Assembly: GCA_045538175.1 (NCBI GenBank)
Contig: JAZSQZ010000035.1
Span: forward strand, 1 to 9,138
Origin: JAZSQZ01 sp045538175
GTDB taxonomy: Bacteria; Bacillota; Clostridia; Christensenellales; UBA1242
Length of the DNA stretch: 9,138 bases
Reading direction: 5' to 3'
Positions 5,974 through 9,138 of the stretch are shown here, piece after piece. Positions within the stretch are counted from its first letter, which is position 1, and each line of letters starts with the position of its first letter. The notes below the pieces were generated by a model. It worked only from the letters and a program-made list of their open reading frames with translations. It was not told the origin of the DNA and searched no databases. A program made the position numbers and the translations under genes.

Positions 5974-6488
5974 TGACTGATTACCACCTCATAAAATCTC
6001 TTATCATCTATAACAATTTTCTTTTCATCAAAATCTACAGATTTGATAAGACCTTTTACATAAGGGAAACTTTGTTGGCCACCCTTGCCTATAATCTCAA
6101 CAACATCTGCTGAGCCATATTTTTCAATGTTTACAATGTGTCCAATAATGTCATTATTCTCTGTAACCAATGTACAACCGACCAAATCGTCGGTAAAATA
6201 TTCGTCTTCATCAAGTTCAGGCGCTTTGTCTTTTTCTACCCAAACATCAAGGTTTCTAAGAAGCTCTGCTTGGTTACGATCCTCAACGGTCGTAAAACTG
6301 ATATATGCAAAGCCTTCTCTAATGTTTAGAGATTTGACCGAATATTCGGTCTTGCCCACAAAAACGGTTTTTAAAGATTTAAGATAATCTAGGTTACTTG
6401 AATAATAATCTATTTTAACTTCACCTTTAATTCCTTGTGGTTTTAAAACTTTACCTATTATATATTTATCTTCCATTTTTAATTCCAT
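5970..6488 (-). CDS. rimM: 16S rRNA processing / 30S maturation factor RimM
   Basis: RimM binds the 30S head near S19 and assists late maturation. The N-terminal RimM domain shows IGKVLKPQGIKGEVKI (11-26) and TVEDRNQAELLRN (67-79). An acidic linker (about 90-100) leads to a PRC-barrel domain with DDLVGCTLVTENNDIIGHI (100-118) and a C-terminal FPYVKGLIKSVDFDEKKIVI segment. At 172 residues it has family length. Two starts are possible. The ATG at 6488 has no clear ribosome site. The ATG four codons later (6476) has GGA at 7 nt spacing and gives MEDKYIIGKVLKPQG, a more typical N-terminus. I list the longer form, but the shorter is at least as likely. It is 19 nt downstream of khpA (31 nt for the shorter form) and overlaps trmD by 4 nt. 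Confidence 0.95.
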   Translation of the reverse strand: MELKMEDKYIIGKVLKPQGIKGEVKIDYYSSNLDYLKSLKTVFVGKTEYSVKSLNIREGFAYISFTTVEDRNQAELLRNLDVWVEKDKAPELDEDEYFTDDLVGCTLVTENNDIIGHIVNIEKYGSADVVEIIGKGGQQSFPYVKGLIKSVDFDEKKIVIDDKRFYEVVISQ

Positions 6489-6507
6489 TTAAAACTTAAA
6501 CAGGTTT

Positions 6508-6735
6508 TTACTTAATCTTTAAGATATATTTTCTATTATATTTTGCTGATGCTGAGTGGATAATTGATCTTAATGCAGATGCTGTTTTACCATTTTTACC
6601 AATTACTTTACCCATATCGTTTTCAGCAACATTTACTTCAATTATAGTTACATCTCCATCTTCTTTTAATGCAACTTTAACTGCGTCTTTATCTTCAACA
6701 ATACTGCCTACGATATATTTTACAAGTTCTTCCAT
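6508..6735 (-). CDS. khpA: KH-domain RNA-binding protein KhpA (YlqC)
   Basis: This 75-residue protein is a single KH domain of the YlqC/UPF0109 family. The RNA-binding GxxG loop is at 46-49 within GKVIGKNGKTASALRSII (42-59). In Gram-positives such as Streptococcus pneumoniae KhpA pairs with KhpB to bind RNA and affects cell division and elongation. The partner is not in this window. AGGTGA just upstream of the ATG is a good ribosome site with short spacing. The gene starts 14 nt after rpsP, its standard neighbour in Firmicutes and related phyla. The B. subtilis ylqD gene that follows ylqC there is absent. Confidence 0.95.
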   Translation of the reverse strand: MEELVKYIVGSIVEDKDAVKVALKEDGDVTIIEVNVAENDMGKVIGKNGKTASALRSIIHSASAKYNRKYILKIK

Positions 6736-6749
6736 AAGTCACCTGCCAA

Positions 6750-7052
6750 TTAGTCTTTTGCTTCTTTTTTCTTAGCAGTAACTTTTTTACTTGTGTATGG
6801 TTTTGGATCTTTAACGATATTAGCTCTTACTAATAATGTTCTTGCAGTTTCTGTAGGTTGTGCACCTTTTTTGATCCAATCTAAAGCTTTTGCTTCATCA
6901 ATTTTTAAAGCATCTTTTTCAACGAGTGGATTGTAATAACCAAGGTTATCGATAACTTCTCCATCTCTTGATTTTCTTGAATCTGCAACTACAACTCTGT
7001 AGAATGGGCTCTTCTTGTCACCAAGACGAGTTAATCTGATTTTTACTGACAT
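6750..7052 (-). CDS. rpsP: Small ribosomal subunit protein S16 (bS16)
   Basis: S16 helps early assembly of the 30S body. The sequence is diagnostic from the start: VKIRLTRLGDKKSPFYRVVV (3-22), then ADSRKSRDGEVIDNLGYYNP (23-42) and GAQPTETARTLLVRANI (63-79). A Lys-rich tail (about 84-99) makes it 100 residues, slightly longer than the usual 80-90; such tails are common. AAAGGAG about 7 nt before the ATG is a strong ribosome site. It follows ffh after a 73-nt gap with a small hairpin and no T-run, so it is probably in the same operon as ffh. Confidence 0.98.
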   Translation of the reverse strand: MSVKIRLTRLGDKKSPFYRVVVADSRKSRDGEVIDNLGYYNPLVEKDALKIDEAKALDWIKKGAQPTETARTLLVRANIVKDPKPYTSKKVTAKKKEAKD

Positions 7053-7086
7053 AATTTCTCTCCTTTATTTTATTTGTCGTATATAT

Positions 7087-7108
7087 GTTATTCCTAATGG
7101 ATAATAAC
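7087..7108 (-). other. Small hairpin in the ffh-rpsP gap
   Basis: In the minus-strand transcript GTTAT (7108-7104) pairs with ATAAC (7091-7087), and TCC (7101-7099) with GGA (7094-7092), around a 4-nt loop with a 2-nt bulge. No T-run follows, so it is not an intrinsic terminator. It could be an mRNA processing or stability element between the SRP gene and the ribosomal-protein genes, or chance. Confidence 0.25.
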
Positions 7109-7125
7109 CAAAATTTTGTTGGGGT

Positions 7126-8445
7126 TTATTTAAAGAATCCCCTGAAACCACCCTTCTTGTTTGCCATTTGTTTCATCAAAGTTCTTGATTGCTCGAACTG
7201 TTTTAGAAGTCGGTTTACATCTTGAATTTGTGTACCACTACCTTTTGAAATTCTTTTCTTTTCGCTTCCACGAATAAGATCAGGATTTCTTCTTTCTTTA
7301 GGTGTCATACTTTGAATAATTGCTTTGTTTTTTAGAAGTTCTTTTTCGTCAACAGAAACACCTTTAAGTTTGCTTGTAGCACCTGGAATCATACTGATGA
7401 GGTCGTTGATGTTACCCATCTTTTTAAGATTCTCCATTTGAACAAGATAATCTTCAAATGTAAAACTGTTTTCTCTAAACTTCTTTTCCATTTGTTTTGC
7501 ATCTTCTTCGGTAACTGCTGCTTGTGCTTTTTCAATCAAGGTTAGCACATCGCCCATACCTAAGATTCTTGATGCCATTCTGTCAGGGTGGAAAGGTTCG
7601 ATATCTCCAACTTTTTCACCTGTACCACAGAATTTTATTGGTTTTTTTACAACTTCACTGACTGATAATGCAACACCACCACGGGTATCACCATCTAATT
7701 TTGTTAAAACAACACCTGTAACATCTAAGTCTTGATTAAACTTTTCTGCAACAGTTACAGATTCTTGACCGTTCATAGCATCGATAACAAGCAAGATTTC
7801 TGCAGGATTTACATCTTTTTTAAGTTGTCTTAATTCTTCCATCAATTCTTCATTGATTGAAAGACGACCAGCAGTATCAATAATAACTGTGTCTAACATC
7901 ATTTTTTTAGCATACTCAATTGCTTCTTTTGATGTTTTAGATGGGTTTTGGGTGCCTTTTTCAAAAACTTCTGTGCCAACTGCCTTACCAACTGTTTTTA
8001 ATTGTGCGATAGCTGCAGGTCTGTAGATATCACAAGCAACGAGTAATGGTTTTTTGCCTTGTGACTTTAAAAGTCCAGCAAGTTTTCCACACATTGTTGT
8101 CTTACCACTACCTTGCAATCCACAAAGCATAATGACTGTTGGTGGGTTTGATGCAACAGCAAGTTTTGAATTAGTTTCGCCCATAAGAGCAATAAGTTCT
8201 TCGTTAACAATTTTTACAACTTGCTGACCTGGTGTCAAACTTTCAAAAACCTTTTGACCAAGTGCTTTTTCGCTTACACGGCTTACAAAGTTTTTTGCAA
8301 CAAGAAAGTTAACATCGGCTTCAAGCAACGCTACCCTTATTTCTCTCATAGCCTCTTTGATTTCAAGTTCAGTAAGTTTTCCTCTTTTAGTAAGATGTGA
8401 GAAAATATGATTTAGTCTCATATTTAATGATGAAAACATCCCCAT
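7126..8445 (-). CDS. ffh: Signal recognition particle protein Ffh (SRP54)
   Basis: Ffh binds the SRP RNA and signal sequences of nascent membrane and secreted proteins, then docks on FtsY at the membrane. The 439 residues carry the N domain with ALLEADV (39-45), the G domain with P-loop GLQGSGKTT (109-117), DIYRPAA (139-145), DTAGR (190-194), TKLDGDTRGG (248-257) and GTGEKVGDIEPFHP (274-287). The Met-rich M domain follows from about 315, with the RNA-binding GSEKKRISKGSGT segment (393-405) and a Met/Gly/Lys tail. All nucleotide motifs are intact. The start at 8445 is set by a perfect GGAGGT 8 nt upstream, inside the last codons of ylxM, whose stop is 1 nt before this ATG. Confidence 0.99.
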   Translation of the reverse strand: MGMFSSLNMRLNHIFSHLTKRGKLTELEIKEAMREIRVALLEADVNFLVAKNFVSRVSEKALGQKVFESLTPGQQVVKIVNEELIALMGETNSKLAVASNPPTVIMLCGLQGSGKTTMCGKLAGLLKSQGKKPLLVACDIYRPAAIAQLKTVGKAVGTEVFEKGTQNPSKTSKEAIEYAKKMMLDTVIIDTAGRLSINEELMEELRQLKKDVNPAEILLVIDAMNGQESVTVAEKFNQDLDVTGVVLTKLDGDTRGGVALSVSEVVKKPIKFCGTGEKVGDIEPFHPDRMASRILGMGDVLTLIEKAQAAVTEEDAKQMEKKFRENSFTFEDYLVQMENLKKMGNINDLISMIPGATSKLKGVSVDEKELLKNKAIIQSMTPKERRNPDLIRGSEKKRISKGSGTQIQDVNRLLKQFEQSRTLMKQMANKKGGFRGFFK

Positions 8446-8446
8446 A

Positions 8447-8782
8447 TTAGATTACCTCCAAAATTTTACTAAGACGAGTTTCAACCTCTGCTTTATCGAA
8501 ATCTTTTGACTTCAATATTTCAAGTATTTCTTTTACGTCGGCTTTTATAAGATTAAATTTATCAAGCAATCTCAACTTTTCTTCATAATCAAGCAAAACC
8601 TTGCTTGTCCTTTGAATTATATCATTGACTGCTTGTCTTGAAGTGTTGTTCATTTTAGCAATCTCTGATACAGAGATGTTTTTGTCAAAGTAATCTCTTA
8701 AAATGGACCTTTGTTTTTCTGTCAATAAATTTCCGTAAAACTCAGTTAATAAACTAAACTTTAAGTTGTCTTCTAGGTTCAT
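8447..8782 (-). CDS. ylxM: YlxM family helix-turn-helix protein (UPF0122), SRP-associated
   Basis: The 111-residue protein matches UPF0122: FYGNLLTEKQRSILRDYFD (15-33), then a sigma-70 region 4-like helix-turn-helix at about 36-60 (SVSEIAKMNNTSRQAVNDII) and a charged helical C-terminus. Family members are almost always encoded directly upstream of ffh, as here, and the Streptococcus mutans protein has been linked to SRP function. The mechanism is not settled. AAAGGAAGAG upstream of the ATG is a good ribosome site. As first gene after the promoter at 8845-8872 it leads the operon, and translation into ffh is probably coupled through the 1-nt junction. Confidence 0.95.
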   Translation of the reverse strand: MNLEDNLKFSLLTEFYGNLLTEKQRSILRDYFDKNISVSEIAKMNNTSRQAVNDIIQRTSKVLLDYEEKLRLLDKFNLIKADVKEILEILKSKDFDKAEVETRLSKILEVI

Positions 8783-8812
8783 TACTCTTCCTTTTATAGT
8801 TAATTTAGCAAC

Positions 8813-8844
8813 AAAAAAATGTAAAGTAAAAATACTTTACATTT
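8813..8844 (-). terminator. Intrinsic terminator of ftsY, overlapping the ylxM transcript start
   Basis: A perfect 12-bp inverted repeat pairs 8817-8828 with 8833-8844 around a 4-nt loop. In the minus-strand transcript the stem is followed by U residues (a run of seven T at 8813-8819, three of them in the stem). It lies about 60 nt after the ftsY stop. The stem is A/T-rich (GTAAAG/CTTTAC core), so efficiency may be moderate. The predicted ylxM start near 8838 falls inside its left arm. Confidence 0.75.
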
Positions 8845-8872
8845 ATTATACTCAACCTATTAAATATGTCAA
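8845..8872 (-). promoter_or_regulatory. Consensus sigma-A-type promoter of the ylxM-ffh-rpsP operon
   Basis: A perfect TTGACA (8867-8872) and a perfect TATAAT (8845-8850) are separated by 16 nt on the minus strand. The predicted start is near 8838, giving a leader of about 55 nt to the ylxM ATG. A complete consensus at workable spacing in a gap exactly between two SRP genes is strong evidence. Confidence 0.8.
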
Positions 8873-8903
8873 TAGTTTTTTTAAAGAATTTTAAAGATTT
8901 TTA

Positions 8904-9138
8904 TTATAAAATTGCATCTACAAATTGCTTTGCATCAAAGATTTCAAGGTCGTCCATTCCTTCGCCAACACCAATGAAACAAACAGGAATATTAAGTTCT
9001 TTTACGATTGAAAAAACAACCCCACCTTTACTTGTTCCATCTAACTTTGTAAGGACAATTCCGTCAATCCCTATGGCGTCTTTAAAAGCATTTACTTGAA
9101 CAATTGAGTTTTGACCGATAGTTGCATCTAAGATTATA
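8904..9138 (-). CDS. ftsY: SRP receptor FtsY, C-terminal end (cut by window edge)
   Basis: The last 78 codons are present and the frame continues past base 9138. FtsY is the membrane-associated GTPase that receives the SRP-ribosome complex. The visible part of the G domain has ILDATIGQNSIVQVNAF, GIDGIVLTKLDGTSKGGVVF with the G4 TKLD motif, and the closing segment PVCFIGVGEGMDDLEIFDA before the C-terminal KQFVDAIL. These match the FtsY version of the SRP GTPases rather than Ffh (IGVGE-DDL-FDA instead of GTGEKVGDIEPFHP). The N-terminal A and N domains and P-loop lie outside the window. The order ftsY, ylxM, ffh is the Firmicutes standard, here split by a terminator and a new promoter. Confidence 0.96.
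   Translation of the reverse strand, partial: IILDATIGQNSIVQVNAFKDAIGIDGIVLTKLDGTSKGGVVFSIVKELNIPVCFIGVGEGMDDLEIFDAKQFVDAIL

Noticed and set aside
8783..8812. A separate ylxM promoter downstream of the terminator hairpin
   Set aside because: TTTACA to TATAAA would need a 21-nt spacer, and the box overlaps the ribosome site. The perfect consensus at 8845-8872 is far better.

Overview
The window is A+T-rich chromosomal DNA with every supported gene on the minus strand, so transcription runs from high to low coordinates. Gene content and order point to a low-G+C Firmicutes/Clostridia-type bacterium. The cluster ftsY, ylxM, ffh, rpsP, khpA, rimM, trmD, rbgA (ylqF), rnhB, yraN, comM is a conserved Firmicutes core neighbourhood. 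The sites that drive it look Gram-positive: strong AGGAGG-type ribosome sites, TTGACA/TATAAT promoters and T-run terminators. TGA is read as stop (rimM) and tryptophan is TGG, so the code is standard. Species cannot be named from this sequence.

Layout from right to left. 8904-9138 is the C-terminal end of ftsY (SRP receptor), cut by the window edge. 8783-8903 holds a consensus promoter whose predicted start site lies inside the left arm of a strong terminator hairpin. This appears to end ftsY transcription and start the next operon. 8782-3485 is a nearly gapless operon: ylxM and ffh (SRP targeting), rpsP (S16), khpA (RNA-binding), rimM (30S maturation), trmD (tRNA m1G37), rbgA (50S assembly GTPase), rnhB (RNase HII) and yraN (UPF0102). 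Junctions range from a 4-nt ATGA overlap to short gaps, with ribosome sites inside the preceding genes. 3288-3484 is the longest non-coding stretch and holds rplS promoter candidates and a possible leader hairpin. rplS (L19) follows, away from its usual place next to trmD. Then comes the only clearly accessory gene, 772-2883: a 703-residue secreted, membrane-anchored protein of GLUG-type repeats with its own terminator. 1-636 is the N-terminal 212 codons of comM/yifB, cut just before its Walker A motif.

Functionally the window is a protein-biogenesis block: ribosomal proteins S16 and L19, their assembly factors (RimM, RbgA), tRNA modification (TrmD) and co-translational membrane targeting (Ffh, FtsY, YlxM), with nucleic-acid maintenance genes downstream. 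I found no convincing new multi-gene system. The points most worth a second look are the GLUG-repeat surface protein inserted in this core block, the relocated rplS with its own leader, and the overlapping promoter/terminator ahead of ylxM.
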